Origin: Hyposmocoma kahamanoa
Lineage: Eukaryota > Arthropoda > Insecta > Lepidoptera > Cosmopterigidae
Direction: 5' to 3'
Length of the DNA stretch: 64,000 bases
NCBI RefSeq assembly: GCF_003589595.1
Contig: NW_020654810.1
Location: 20,341,201-20,405,200 of the forward strand
The position numbers and the translations under genes are program-made. Below are positions 35,034-46,799 of this stretch, piece after piece (position 1 is the stretch's first letter; every line of letters begins with the position of its first letter). Below the pieces are notes generated by a model, which had not been told where the DNA came from, made no database searches, and saw nothing but the letters and a program-made list of their open reading frames with translations.

Positions 35034-35089
35034 CGCAAGTGTTCGTACTTCGCTCATAACGCGTTATGAGCGAAGTCCGAACACTTGCG
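35034..35089. repeat. 56-bp near-perfect palindrome
   Basis: CGCAAGTGTTCG, one unpaired base, ACTTCGCTCATAACG and then their reverse complement: 27 of 28 positions pair, with no spacer (centre ACGCGT). GC-richer than the flanks. Confidence 0.9.
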
Positions 35090-35677
35090 GAGCCTATCTA
35101 GATATATGTCTGTGTTCTGTAAACAGTAATACAATGAGTTTTAAAAAAAGAAGTCGTATTTTTGCTAATTAAAAGAGTCTCCTTGAACGCGTCGTGTTCC
35201 TGAACAGAATAACATCACTATTTTTGTGAAATAAAATTCAAATTATTTTATTAAATAATATCTCAAAATGTTACATAACAGATACAAATGCGTAACCATT
35301 AAATTATTAGTTAGATTAGTATTATATCAGTAAAAAAAGAACTATTTAAAACAATATAAAATATCAAATATCACGCTACTCAAACGCTCTACTGCCTCCT
35401 GATTGGTTAAAATATAAGCGGTACTTGGCCAATCACGGACACTTCCATTGCATTTTTTTGGTTTTTTGTTTTGTAGCGTTTTAGCGTTTGGCTTTCCTTT
35501 GAGTTAGTGTCGTGGTTTGTTAACAAAATAATCTTTAAATATTGATTGGTTTCATTATTTTAATCTACCCGTAGAAAAAGTATTGTATGCAATAATTACA
35601 TAATTAGGTCTAAAAGTCTCGTATCTATTACTTAGGCCATGCTACGATTGCATAAAATACTATTAGCATAATCTCAC
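35090..35677. other. No gene recognised
   Basis: AT-rich single-copy-looking sequence. An ATTGGTTA/CCAATCA inverted pair lies near 35401-35434. Confidence 0.35.
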
Positions 35678-36091
35678 TACTAAAAAAACCGACCTCAAAA
35701 GTACGTGGAATTACGTCTATTTGCTAAGTTTTATTGAAATATCCTTAAATTCGCCACTATACAGGATTTGACACTGGAGATAATAAAAATCGGTTCTCAT
35801 TACTCAAAGTATATTGAGAGAAAAACGCCTTGAATTGGAGAAATAGCAAAATCAACCATTAAAATAATTGCTCCTTAAGTAAAGTTTAGGCGCTATTTAT
35901 AAAAATGAATCTTCATGCGTGAACAGTCACCCTTAGAGGTGGATGATTTTCTTCAATGGAGGTACTTCCTTTCCAACAATCATGAAAATCGGTTCACAAA
36001 TACCGGAGTTATCGCGTGACATACATACAAAAAAAAAACAAAAAAAAACACAGTCGAATTCAGAACCTCCTCCTTTTTTGAAGTCGGTTAA
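35678..36091 (-). mobile_element. Element D copy 4, full length
   Basis: Begins ACTAAAAAAACCGACCTC and ends TTTTTTGAAGTCGGTTAAAA. Reverse-oriented twin of the copy at 25562, with nearly identical interior (for example TTCAAGGCGTTTTTCTCTCA in both). Confidence 0.85.
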
Positions 36092-36542
36092 AAAGAATAA
36101 TTTTAATATTGCAGTAGGGTCGTTCGTTTTTGTAAGTATGCGAAAACATTTTGTGTTTTTGAATCGCAACGACGAGAACAAACTAATCTCAAAAAAAAAC
36201 TTCGTAAATCAATTTTATAATCATGTTTTCTTTTCCTTATGTTCTTGTCTCAAGCGTTCTCCGCGTGTTACCCACTTAAGGCAAACCACCCATTTAACGA
36301 GCAATCATTAAAGAGATCGCCCCGTGATGACTCCAGACCTTTGGATTGGATTGGAAGAGGAAACTGTAAGGTAAGGCATCGGTAGTGAAGCTGTAATAGT
36401 GATGCCAGATAGAAAAGTTAAAGTCGTTAAATGTAGTGTATTTTCTTGATTACAATGTTTAATAGTGGGTTAGTTTTGCGAGAGTTTATCCGTATTTTAG
36501 TTTAGAATGATTGGTTTTATGAGGTACTTAAAGATCAGTGAA
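36092..36542. other. No gene recognised
   Basis: AT-rich with no motif. Confidence 0.4.
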
Positions 36543-36674
36543 CAGTTGCCTGTAAAGATTGGCGTTCCTCAGGGAAGTGTCCTGGGTCCAACACTATTCA
36601 TTATTTACACAAGAGTCATTTTGGAGCTCTTAATGGCTGGAGTTGGCATTGTTTGTTACGCTGAGATAATCTGA
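36543..36674 (+). pseudogene. Reverse-transcriptase palm fragment
   Basis: The frame reads QLPVKIGVPQGSVLGPTLFI then IVCYAEII and TGA. GVPQGSVLGPxLF is RT motif 4, and YAEI stands where the catalytic YADD box belongs, so the active site is lost. No other RT motif remains in frame. Confidence 0.8.
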
Positions 36675-39378
36675 GGACTATTCTTGGGAACAAAGGTAAG
36701 GAAATGGTAACAAAAGGCAAAGTAGGAGATTCGTATGCTGCGGTTTTCCTTAATAAATAATTGTTATTGATCAAAGTGCAATTTTTCACTTTAAATTACG
36801 AGGAATTCCCAAATTATTCTTTCGTATTTCTTTTATGAATGACGTTGATCCATCACCTTTTTCTAGCACACTTATCTACCGTTATAACACATTCCAAAGA
36901 GTTATGAGTACATCTAAATCACTACAGCTAGTTTGCAGTACTCTGCAACATGGCTCCATCATATTATTTATTATTTATTCAAGAAAGGACCCTAAGTTCT
37001 AGTTTGATATAATTTTACGCGAAGTGCGGGGTACACGTTACCTAAGGTTGTTAAAGAAGATGCCTGTCGATCTATTTGCGAAAAGAAAGTCGAGTATTCC
37101 TTTGTTACGTCTCCTAGTTATTCTGTCCGAGGTGGTCTAGAAGGAATATGTCCTAATCCTACTATTCCTAATCCGTCTCCTCCTTTATGTTATATTAAGG
37201 GAATTAAATTTTTTTAATTGTCACAAGGACTTTTTCGTTATTTATTCATTCCAATCAAATAAGTTGCATAAGACTAAGTTCAGATGGACGTACACGTAAC
37301 ACGCGTCGAAAAGAGTTGACACACGTTGGAAAATTAAGATGACGAGAGGCAATTCGCGATGCGCACATGTATTTACAGTGAACTATAATAAGGCGCGGTT
37401 ATCTGGACAGGTACACTGTCAGTGGCTATAATTGTAAACGCATGGCACCCAACCCATGGCACCGCGCGGTGACGCGCGTATGCAACGGTGGCGTGCGTGA
37501 AGTACTTCTCTGAACGCGGCGGTACCGCGCATATGCAATCGCCTATAAATCGCAAGTGTAGCGATGCAATCGCGCGTTTGCGTCGCTGCTAAAAGTCTCC
37601 ATATGTAACCACTCTAACACGACTCAAAATTAGTAAACGTGGCAAGTATAAATGCGACCATGACGTTTACGACTAAATACGGAACCGGTCATTTGTCCAA
37701 CCTGACGTCATCATTACCATGAAAATTCGAATTAATGCACGGGCCGATAACAAACCCAAAAAATACGACTTTTGAGTTGTGACACTATTGAAGTCGATGT
37801 ACGAAACTGTACAAAATTTTGCATCAATAATCTTAATTAAGGATGCTCTGAATGATATTACGACTGCAAATGCTTACTAATTCACTCAAAAATGATGTCA
37901 TCGAACATACAGACACCCACACGAACAACTCCCATATAGGGACTCCGGACAAGGGGTGAATCACCAACTTCGGGACTTCGATGCACTTGCACAAAGTGTT
38001 CTGTTAGTTATGCTTAGAAAGATATAAAGTTTTACAGAAGAGATAGTAATATAGGATGTAATTAAACGCGTCTTCAGTATAGAAAGTGACCTAATATATA
38101 TTTTTTTGAGCTCAGCTTTATAACCTCAAAAATTGTTTCTGAATATTTTAATATTTAAGAATTTAGAAATATAATTTACAAAAATTAATTACTAGAAGGT
38201 CACTTTCAACTTTTTTTTTATCTAACAAAAATTAAGTATCTTTAGTTTTCACCAGTTAAGCAATCTTGCTTAGCTGGTAAAAATGAAAGATAAGACCCGG
38301 TCAAGATTAAATCGTATTCATAATGAAATAAAGTCCTCTAGTGATAAAGTACGGCACGTAAACCATAACCCGTCACTTTTTCGCAAATGGTGGTCGCGTC
38401 TTGTCTTTGCAGATGCAGATGCAGAAACAACGCCAAATGCAGCGTTTACATACCGACGTGGGAGTAGAATTTGAATGGAACAATCATATAAAAGATACTA
38501 ATTTAGTGAGTCTCTGCCATTCCAGCTTTAATGAGTAAATCCAGATTAAAAGCCTTATGAACAATCATTGTAAAGGCATTTTACGGTATAAACTAATTAT
38601 GTATTTTTCAATTAGGTCTCTCTTCACTCTAAAAATGCGAAAAGGTTTGACCAAATTTCACCAAACGATCGTCAAAAACGGTAAGTTAGCTGTACAAATA
38701 CGTGCTATCAATCAAAATTTGTACAACGAACCTATTTAATCTAAAAGTGGGTTGCAATTGAAGTGATAACGCACAACAGTTTTATATTGCTACAATGACT
38801 CAATCTAGGTCACCTAATTAATTTACTATTATTTCAATTGCCTTTGTTAGATTACAAGATACATATATTAAAGTACTATAGAATCCTAATTTATCGTGGA
38901 TAAGTTGTTGATTTAGTTTTCATTTTATTTTCGTGCTCAAAAGTTTGATTTATTAATTGACAAATACAAAACAACAAACTTGACATTTGGAGTTTAGGCC
39001 GTTCTTATCATTAGCGTAATATTATTCCTTTTGATTACAAGTATTCTATTGTAGTTTTCAATGTACTGTCTTATAATATAACTAATATTTACAAAACTCT
39101 TTCAGTCTGGCTTTACATCTATGTTGCACTCCCTTGTAAAGGGATGCATCGTCATTATTTACGTAGTTAGGGTGTCACCCCAAACGAGGGGTAGTTCTTC
39201 CCTGCGTTTTGAAGATACATTCATAAAGACGGTTATTTATAAGGGGTTTGTTGATTAATTTATTTTAATGCTTGGAATTTGAAGCTACCTATGCTAATCA
39301 GTTGAATGGGGTAGACCGTTGTAATAATAATAAATAAAACCACTTTGAAGCATGTTCTCGATTTCTGAAGGATCCTTA
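36675..39378. other. No gene recognised
   Basis: A CpG-rich block at about 37280-37610 repeats CGCG, TGCAATCGC and CGTATGCAA motifs and may be a decayed DNA element. AGAAAGTGACCT (near 38080) and AGGTCACTTTC (near 38199) flank an AT-rich 100 bp. A 12-bp-stem hairpin lies at 38251-38278. Confidence 0.35.
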
Positions 39379-39411
39379 TATATTTATTTATTTATTTATT
39401 TATTTATTTGC
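39379..39411. repeat. (ATTT)n microsatellite
   Basis: About eight tandem TTTA units. Confidence 0.9.
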
Positions 39412-39708
39412 ATATACACGTTACATTCAAAATTACGTTATATTAGACTTATGTGACTAAGGCCGTGCCATACTCAGTAAACTTCTATTTAAGTGTGTAG
39501 GATAATAAGTAGGTACATAATATAGATTCCTGCGGCAGTCATGCTATAGCATTAACAGTAATAACACAGAGAACCAAAGAGCACAAGTGTAAAGGACTCA
39601 TTCACGTAGTGCGCTCGGAAAATCCTAATAGAAATAAATTTTAATAAAGCATTTAATGCGAATCAAATAGAATTCTATAAGAATTGGCGATAATCTTAGT
39701 ACAGAGCA

Positions 39709-39853
39709 CTAAAAAAACCGACCTCAAAAGAGGTTGAACATTTTCTTCATATTTAAATAGGAACAATATCCTCTTTCCAACAAAAAAAATTATTATCAAA
39801 GTCGGTTCACTAATCCGGAGCAACGAACCTCTGCCTTTTTTGAAGTCGGTTAA
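39709..39853 (-). mobile_element. Element D copy 5 (short)
   Basis: CACTAAAAAAACCGACCTCA to TTTTTTGAAGTCGGTTAAC in about 145 bp; large internal deletion, both ends kept. Confidence 0.8.
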
Positions 39854-41111
39854 CAAAGGTTTACATGCGTCCTATGAGCGCACGGCGAACTGAATGGGCT
39901 GTTCCGCCGTTTCTATTATTTTCGTAGCGAATGTACGGATTGTGCCAGGTCGGAGCAAACTTGTAATTTAGTTGATGGAATATATCTTTTGGCAAATTAG
40001 TAAACAAATAAAATAAACGTTTTATAGAGGTAGTTTCATGCGAAACAAATGAGTGCAATCGCTTTTTATAACTTTTACACTGCAGTAAATTTAAAACAAG
40101 AACACAGCTTACATAAAGTACTCGTAATTATAATCTACCTACATCGACGGCGGAGAATGAAGCTACAAAACCGTAACCTGTAGTAACATTTGTAGCAAAA
40201 CATTACGCTTAAAGTAATATGTATTTTAAATCTTTACGACTTTCTTTATACCTCCCATTAACGTTGAAGGGTTCTACCCATTAAGTAAAGAAATTGATTT
40301 TTTAATTGAAGGAAAAATTATTACACGACTGAGTCGAGCACTGGGTTCGTTTTTAACGAATTCAAAATTACTACGTGAGTTTTCGATTGGACATAAATTG
40401 GTTTGGATTTTTTATTTCAACACGATTATATAGTTGGTACGTAAGATTTATATTAGATGACATTCCCTTTATGCGTTTGTACATGTAACAATTTATTGAG
40501 AAATAGCAGCTTCGAACTAAAACCAAGTGCGCAGGACAAAAAGAAGTCTCCAATTCGAACTAGGTCAGCCAGCGACACAAACTATCCCCTCATTTACATA
40601 TAAAAACGAGAACAGTGAGAAACAGATTGATTTTGTTATGCTCGATAGTTGATAAACATTTACATAGGAGATAACTAACGCCTCAAGCCCGAAGCTGTTA
40701 TCCTTGCAACCTGCAGCAGAATCTAAACAGGCCCGATGTTAGCGATGAAACATCCAAGCCGGTCACGATTTGCGGTCTGCAGGAGTCAATTTCCATCTGC
40801 GGTCACCTTAGGTTCACCAGACTACCTATATTTCGTGGGATATCTTGTTTCTTAAAACAACACTCTGAATGTATAATTTTTGTTTGCGAGTAAATTAGTC
40901 CATCTTCTGCCCTGTACTGCTTATGATATACTTCTAAAATGACGATTTTTATCGTCTATCAAAAATATTGCTTGACATTTATTTTCTCTTTTCTTCCTCA
41001 AGACATTTCTACCTGACGTTGATTCAAGCTCTTCTCTAATGCCTTCAATTTTCATCAGGCGAAAGTCTCCAGATCATTCGTCCGTTTACCTGATAGCTGG
41101 ACGTTGGGCTA
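39854..41111. other. No gene recognised
   Basis: A GC-balanced block at about 40680-40830 has no match elsewhere in the window and might be conserved non-coding sequence. Confidence 0.35.
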
Positions 41112-41244
41112 TTATAATATTAATAATAACGCACACATTCATAGTCCTATCCTACGCTGGGGAAACCTGTATCGCGAATGCCATGGACACACACTCGTAT
41201 GTCTATGTATGTGGTTGTCACTACAAATTACACCCAAACACTCT
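41112..41244 (-). mobile_element. SINE B copy 3, 3' half
   Basis: ATTAATAATAACGCACACAT to AAATTACACCCAAACACTCT is the reverse complement of the B tail; the tRNA head is absent. Confidence 0.8.
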
Positions 41245-41245
41245 A

Positions 41246-41776
41246 GTAGTACTAGCGTTCCTTGTGAAAGAGTTCGCCCAGGGAAGTAGGTACTGCCACC
41301 ATATAACTGCCTCGGTGGCCGAACAGTTACCATGCCGGACTACCACGCAGAGGTCCCAGGTTCGATTCCCGAGCCGGGAGAAATATTTGTATGGCCTACA
41401 TTTATTTCTCTCGTGAGTTTGGATGTAATTTGTAGTTGTCTATGTCTGTGTCCATGGCACCCGCGACACAGGGTTTCCCTAGTGCGGGGCTATGTTGAGT
41501 GTGTGCGTTATTATTATTATTATTACCTTACCAACTTCTGCCGCCAAGCAGTGATGTCAGCATTACTGTCTTCCAGTTTTGAAGGGTGCTGGTGAAATTA
41601 CAGGCATATGGGACTTGTTAACTTATGTCTCAGGCTGACAGACGCAGTAGCAGTGCCCTTCAGAACTTTGCGATTTTAAGCTCTGGAGTGGCACTGCAAC
41701 TGTTATGGACAGGCGTGTAGCTTACAATCAGGCGCACAACTTGTTTGTCCCGTCACTAGATATTATAAAAAAACTC
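41246..41776 (+). mobile_element. Repeat A copy 11, interrupted by SINE B
   Basis: The head GTAGTACTAGCGTTCCTTGT to GTACTGCCACC (41246-41301) resumes after the B insertion with CTTACCAACTTCTGCCGCC (about 41526) and continues to GTCACTAGATATTATAAAAA. Confidence 0.9.
41305..41526 (+). mobile_element. SINE B copy 4, nested in repeat A
   Basis: Complete: CTGCCTCGGTGGCCGAACAG, B box CAGGTTCGATTCCCGAG (41359-41375), body, then a (TTA)n tail adjoining the resumed A sequence. Confidence 0.92.
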
Positions 41777-41777
41777 A

Positions 41778-41867
41778 CGACGGAAATATTTATCCCGACC
41801 CGGAAATAGAACCCGGGACATCTGCGTGGCAGACAACCATGGTAACCGTTCGGCCGCGGAGGCAGTC
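41778..41867 (-). mobile_element. tRNA-like SINE head fragment (B-type, copy 5)
   Basis: The minus strand reads GCCTCCGCGGCCGAACGGTT and CCGGGTTCTATTTCCGGG with a short AAATATTTCCG continuation. Only the tRNA-related part is present. Confidence 0.7.
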
Positions 41868-43504
41868 GATGCAGCAGATGATGACGTGAACTCATGTTAA
41901 GAGCAATCACGGAAACTACACTTTTCACTTTAACCCGGTAAAATTTATTTATTTTCTTAGAAAGCAAACTCGTTAACTTGGTCACCCTCGGTCACCCCGA
42001 GGCAATCCGTTGCGTGTAATGGAAAGCGAAATTACAAGAATGTTTGGTGTTTTTACGCGATTTCAAATAGCCCTCTAACCTGGGTTAATTTCAACCTGGT
42101 TGAATGTGGTATCTTGGTAACGTACACAAATTGTATATACAAAATATTTTCGTAAGAGAAACTATTTGGATATCATAGAACTCATGAGCTTTGTACATAA
42201 TAATATCAAAGTACGAAAGTTATTTACAGTAGGCATTAAAAATAATAATGTATAGTCCTTAATACTTAGGAAATATGAAAAGGTGGGCCATCAACTTTTT
42301 TACCGAAACTCAATTGTTCATAAATCTTTGAATTAAAATTAATAACTGGCTACCATTTCTATAATAACGAAAAACTACAATTTGTGTGTCTTGTAAATCG
42401 AACCCCCTATTCAATTATTAATTTATCACATTTCATCATTGTGTGATGAATTATTAAAAAAATTTAAGTTGTTGTTTATGAATTATGATGTTAGTAACAG
42501 TCCTGCGAGCTTATTAATAACCTTGTGTGCAACGTGGTAGGTAACATAAATTAAGATCATTATGGACCCTGCACATATGGGGTACAGCTAAAGCAAAATT
42601 TAAAAAAATATACTAATTCTAACCTTATTCTTTTAATTTAAGTTTAAATACAGGTACCTATAGCTCATAAAGTTCATTGTAATAACATAATAATTATTTA
42701 TATTAATTGTGAATTATTAATTAATTATATTTTATTTTGATTGACGCAGATTTTTCTGTCTATCGCTTTATCCAATTATTCTTCACTTCAAGTGTAATTA
42801 TTATTTGTTTCAGTAAACCGTACTTCAACTAAAGAACGGCCCATACAAACCATAAATGCTACTTGAACGCACATCTAATACAATATATAAACCTTTTGAA
42901 GACCATTCAGAGAATCCATTGTGTACTGTAGCCTTTACAAACGGTTGAAAATTCGATATTGGCAATGGCTGACGTCATAAAGCCTGCCGCAGCCGCGGTA
43001 AACATCGTGAAGGAGAAAAAATAATAAAAGGTTTTTTACGCGTTACTTGAGCGACAAGTAAGTGCAATTTAGTTCGGACACGCGCTTTGGTTTGTTATAG
43101 GGTAGAAACGTAAGAGCGTTCATACACTAGGGGCCTACTCTCGTTCTTCGTCGAACATCAAAAGTCGATGTCAAGTATGAAGCTTAATTCGCATCATGCG
43201 TCTTTTCATCAATTTAGTCGAGTATTACTTATTGGACTTTCGATAGTTGTTTCGGATCGGACAAAGGAGTAGACCCGCAGTTCCGAATCCGAGAAATGAC
43301 GGTCCGAAGTATTCGTAATATACTATTTAAATGAGGGATTGCAATATTCGAAATTGGTCCGGGTTTACTAGCGTGTTATATTCTCGGATTCGAAACGGAT
43401 ATGAATCGGACGCAGTGTGCGAAAGGAATAGTTCAAAAAAGAATAAATGAACTAAAATAGTGACGAGTTGAGTCGTTTGTGCAGTGGTTTGTTCAAGAAA
43501 GTAA
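41868..43504. other. No gene recognised
   Basis: AT-rich, except a TTCCGAATCCGAGAA / TTCTCGGATTCGAAACGG inverted pair at 43281-43400 that also matches sequence at 59948-59998. Confidence 0.35.
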
Positions 43505-43625
43505 GACGTTAAAATGGAACAATACGTAGTAAATGACAAATCTTGTCTTTATGCACAACACTGTTATGACATTCTGCTATCTCTTATGAATTACTACAAA
43601 TAGCTTAAGAGCGAGTTTTCTAGAG
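43505..43625 (+). repeat. Duplication K, left copy
   Basis: AAAATGGAACAATACGTAGT to AAGAGCGAGTTTTCTAGAGC; repeated at 44487-44625. Starts with ATG and has a 29-codon frame. Confidence 0.75.
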
Positions 43626-43692
43626 CAAAAATTATAAATCTTTCATACTAACTCATAAAGTAAATAGAATAGATTAATACTATATATTAAAT

Positions 43693-43900
43693 GGATAATT
43701 TTCAGGTTAGTTTTCTCTACCTAATTCGGTGGCAATTTTTATTCTACAAATATCCTAGAATGTTATTATGAAATATTATTTAATATTCAAGTGGAGTAAC
43801 CTGAAATATTACATAACATTTCAAAAAAATGTACTTAAATACTTAAACAATTAAAATTGCCATCGAAATTAGGTAGAGAAAACTAACATGACAATTACTC
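43693..43900 (+). mobile_element. MITE E copy 4 (most complete)
   Basis: GGATAATTTTCAGGTTAG to GACAATTACTC; about 50-bp inverted termini including TACCTAATTCGGTGGCAATT and its complement. Interior 100 bp, AT-rich. Confidence 0.85.
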
Positions 43901-44486
43901 AAGTATTAGGAGTACATAGTCAACTCTACTATATTAATTTTCATAGTTTTATTAGTTCTCCATACAAACTTTCATCCCCTATTCCATTGCCTTTAAGATT
44001 AATTTTTGTGACAAAAAGTAGCCTATGTCTTTCTCCTAAACCTCTTCTATCTCTACACCAAAATTCGTCAATATTGGTTAACGGTTTAGGAGTGAAAGCG
44101 TAACAGAGTTATAATGACATAGAGATAATGTGATCGCATAAATATATACAATACTAATAATAACAACTAATAAAAAACAAAAAAGTTCAAATAAAAAAAT
44201 AACCTAAATACAAAATACTGTCGAAATAGAACAACGTCAAATAAAAATAAAATTACAATTTCTTCAAAAGAAATTCCTTTGCACTGTAAAATTAATTGTC
44301 CAATAAAACATTTCGTCGTTTGTAAAACTTTTTCGATTTGCGGGTAGGTGTTTTAGAATAAGGGACCTATTTATTATTCGCGGGTTTCTCGTTGCGAATT
44401 CGGTATTGTGGGTTACGGATGTTCTTCCCGCGTTTCTCAACGCTCGGCCGGCCTCCGCTCGTAGATCGTAAGAGTTTTAAGAATGT

Positions 44487-44625
44487 TTGAAAATGGAACA
44501 ATATGTAGTAATGAAAAATCTTGTCTTTATGCATAACGCGTTGCGTGCGCGCTCCAGTTACGATATTCGGGCGTCTCTTATGAATTACTGCAAACAGCTT
44601 AAAAACAGTGCGTGTTTTCTAAAGC
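44487..44625 (+). repeat. Duplication K, right copy
   Basis: AAAATGGAACAATATGTAGT to GTGCGTGTTTTCTAAAGC, with a GC-rich insertion (GCGTTGCGTGCGCGCTCC) relative to the left copy. A 47-codon frame from the shared ATG remains open here. Confidence 0.75.
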
Positions 44626-44891
44626 CAATATTGTAAATGTTTTATATCAACTTAGTTCTGATAAAGTAAATTAAATATAAGGATAAATGCTTCAGTGTGT
44701 ATAAAGCCATTTTCAATGAATCACCAAATAAAATTAACTTGTTACAAGGACATGCTTTCAAATTACAATTGACAAATTACACACTGCGTCTATAGTAATA
44801 AAGAATATTTAAAATTTATATATTATTTAAATTTTCATTAATTTGAAATTATTGATTGTAGAGACTAAAAACGAAATTTCTTTTTTTTTAA

Positions 44892-45168
44892 GATACCTAA
44901 TGACGAGACGAACAAGTCGTGCGCCTGGTGGTACGCGACACGCCTGTCCATAACAGTTGCAGTGCCGTTCAGAGCTGTAAATTGCACATCTGAGGGGCAC
45001 TGCAACGCACGCGTCACATAGACTGGGATTGATCGAGAGGTTGATTGAGATTGAGACATAAGTTGATAACCCTTCAAAACCAAAACGTAGTAATGCTCAT
45101 ATTACTGCTTGGCAGCAGAAATAGTTAGGTAAGGTGGCAGTTCTTACATAGACTATTTCACGAACTAT
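44892..45168 (-). mobile_element. Repeat A copy 12
   Basis: GATACCTAATGACGAGACG through TAGGTAAGGTGGCAGTTC in reverse orientation; the head is degenerate and a GATTGAGATTGAGAC tract is inserted. Confidence 0.85.
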
Positions 45169-45764
45169 TTCACTATTTCTTGTGAAATAATTACTAATAT
45201 AATTTGCACCTCCTGTACTAATATATGCAATATGCACCTCTACTTCAAAGTTAAATTGTACCTTACTTACTTTACGCAAGACGTATTATATCATATTCTA
45301 CTTCAGTTAACTTCAGCGTCATAACTCGGGTAAATGTTATCACTTGTACCAAACAAATCACAACAAGAACCAGTTTTAAGTATGCATGCATTTTTAAACG
45401 GCGGAATCACTAATTACTGTACCGTCTTCGAAGTATTACGCAAAACCTAATTGTAAGTCTAGGTTTTGCCTTTGTATTAAGGCAGGAGTGATTTATTTAC
45501 TACTTTACTGCACGAAATAATAACTCCCTGGGTTGTATATCTAGGACTTTGACGTCTTACAATACGATTTGGTAACGCCCAGGAGTAGCCGACTAATAAA
45601 TATATAGGATGTTTCGGAGAAAATTTCTCAGGGTAATTGAACAAAAAACTAATTAGAAATAGACAAGTCTCCTATCAATACGAGAAAACGGACGATAGCA
45701 AAAAAGGTAAGTCTTTTAATGTCTTTCATTTAGCTTGAAAGTTCAAATAATATGAAATTAATAA
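45169..45764. other. No gene recognised
   Basis: Holds a 10-bp perfect hairpin (GCAAAACCTA ... TAGGTTTTGC, about 45439-45470). Confidence 0.4.
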
Positions 45765-46022
45765 TGGAGGAGATTTTTAATTCGACTCTGTTTTTTTTGT
45801 GTATGTTACGCGATTACTACAAATTTGTGATTTTGATGATTATTCTTTTGTCGGAAAGAGAGTACCTCACTATTGGTCCCATTTAAATTGAAAGAAAATA
45901 TTCCACCTCTAAGGTTCGCGCTTTTCGCTATTCGGTACTTCGGTTTCGCGCACTTCCCGGTAACCGATTTCAATAAAACTTGGCGAATATGTGTAATGCC
46001 ACGAACTTTTGAGGTCGGTTTT
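45765..46022 (+). mobile_element. Element D copy 6 (5'-degraded)
   Basis: GGAGGAGATTTTTAATTCG to ACGAACTTTTGAGGTCGGTT; left end eroded, right end intact. Confidence 0.75.
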
Positions 46023-46059
46023 ATATTTAATATTTATTATTTAGGCTCTAAACTGCGTA

Positions 46060-46185
46060 TATTTGTTTATACAAACAAATCAACGTGTCGGGCAGATCCC
46101 ATTGTCACAGCTGCAGCGATTTAAATCCGAAAAAATAGTTTCACTTTCAATGTATAACAATCGCCAGAACCTAAGAACTCGGAAA
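46060..46185 (+). repeat. Repeat H copy 3 (partial)
   Basis: GCGATTTAAATCCGAAAAAA and AGAACCTAAGAACTCGGAA match the distal part of H copy 1. Confidence 0.5.
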
Positions 46186-46662
46186 GTTTAATAGTATTTT
46201 AGATACTAATTAATCAAACTCATAACATTGCATAGACATGCTCTACAAGCTAATATGGGCTATAATATTAATATGGGCTGTGATAAAAAACAAACGGGCT
46301 CTACAAATATACTCGAGTCCCGATCTAGACGCGCAGTCATCGCTCAGCGCCCCCTAAGTCCCTGCGCCCGTGTGCGCCGCACACCTTTGCACCGTAGGTA
46401 AAACCGGTACTTATTTAAATGAAAATAAAAACCATGAAAAAAAAACAACTAGGTGCGGAAATGTTTTCAATCGAATGCTATCCCGCCCACACACCCGTGC
46501 CTGCGTCACTGCTAATAGAGATAGCAACAATATTATCAACTTATTGACGAGGCAGCGCGGTCTAGTAAAATTTTGGGTATGAAGCCTGCGGAAAGGTAAA
46601 AACTTCGCTATACATATTTCATAGACTAGACTTGAGTGGAGACCCAGAGCGGACATCAGTTG

Positions 46663-46795
46663 GACGACGTCCGACAACACGGAGGTCGGGACTGGATTAG
46701 TCGGGCACAAGATCGCCAAGAGTGGAAGAAGAGGGAAGAGGCCTACATCCAAGATTGGATAATAAAATGGCCGCCATGATGATGATGATGATCAT
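46663..46795 (+). pseudogene. C-terminal scrap of an RTE-type LINE with ATG-repeat tail
   Basis: The frame reads DDVRQHGGRDWISRAQDRQE and EEAYIQDWI, the D-x-R...W...AQDR..W...EEAYIQ signature of RTE ORF2 C-termini, then TGA (46777-46779). A (GAT)n run follows at once; short tandem tails are usual for RTE elements. The frame breaks just upstream. Confidence 0.8.
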
Positions 46796-46799
46796 TTCG

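Noticed and set aside
36943..37200. Protein-like frame reading LRLLKKMPVDLFAKRKS
   Set aside because: Short, no start or splice context and no family match; probably chance or a remnant too decayed to name.
41345..41380. Possible functional tRNA genes at the B and C element heads
   Set aside because: A and B boxes are present, but the heads do not fold into full cloverleafs by eye and are fused to SINE bodies.
41039..41595. Plus frames of 125 and 87 codons
   Set aside because: Made of nested SINE A and B sequence.
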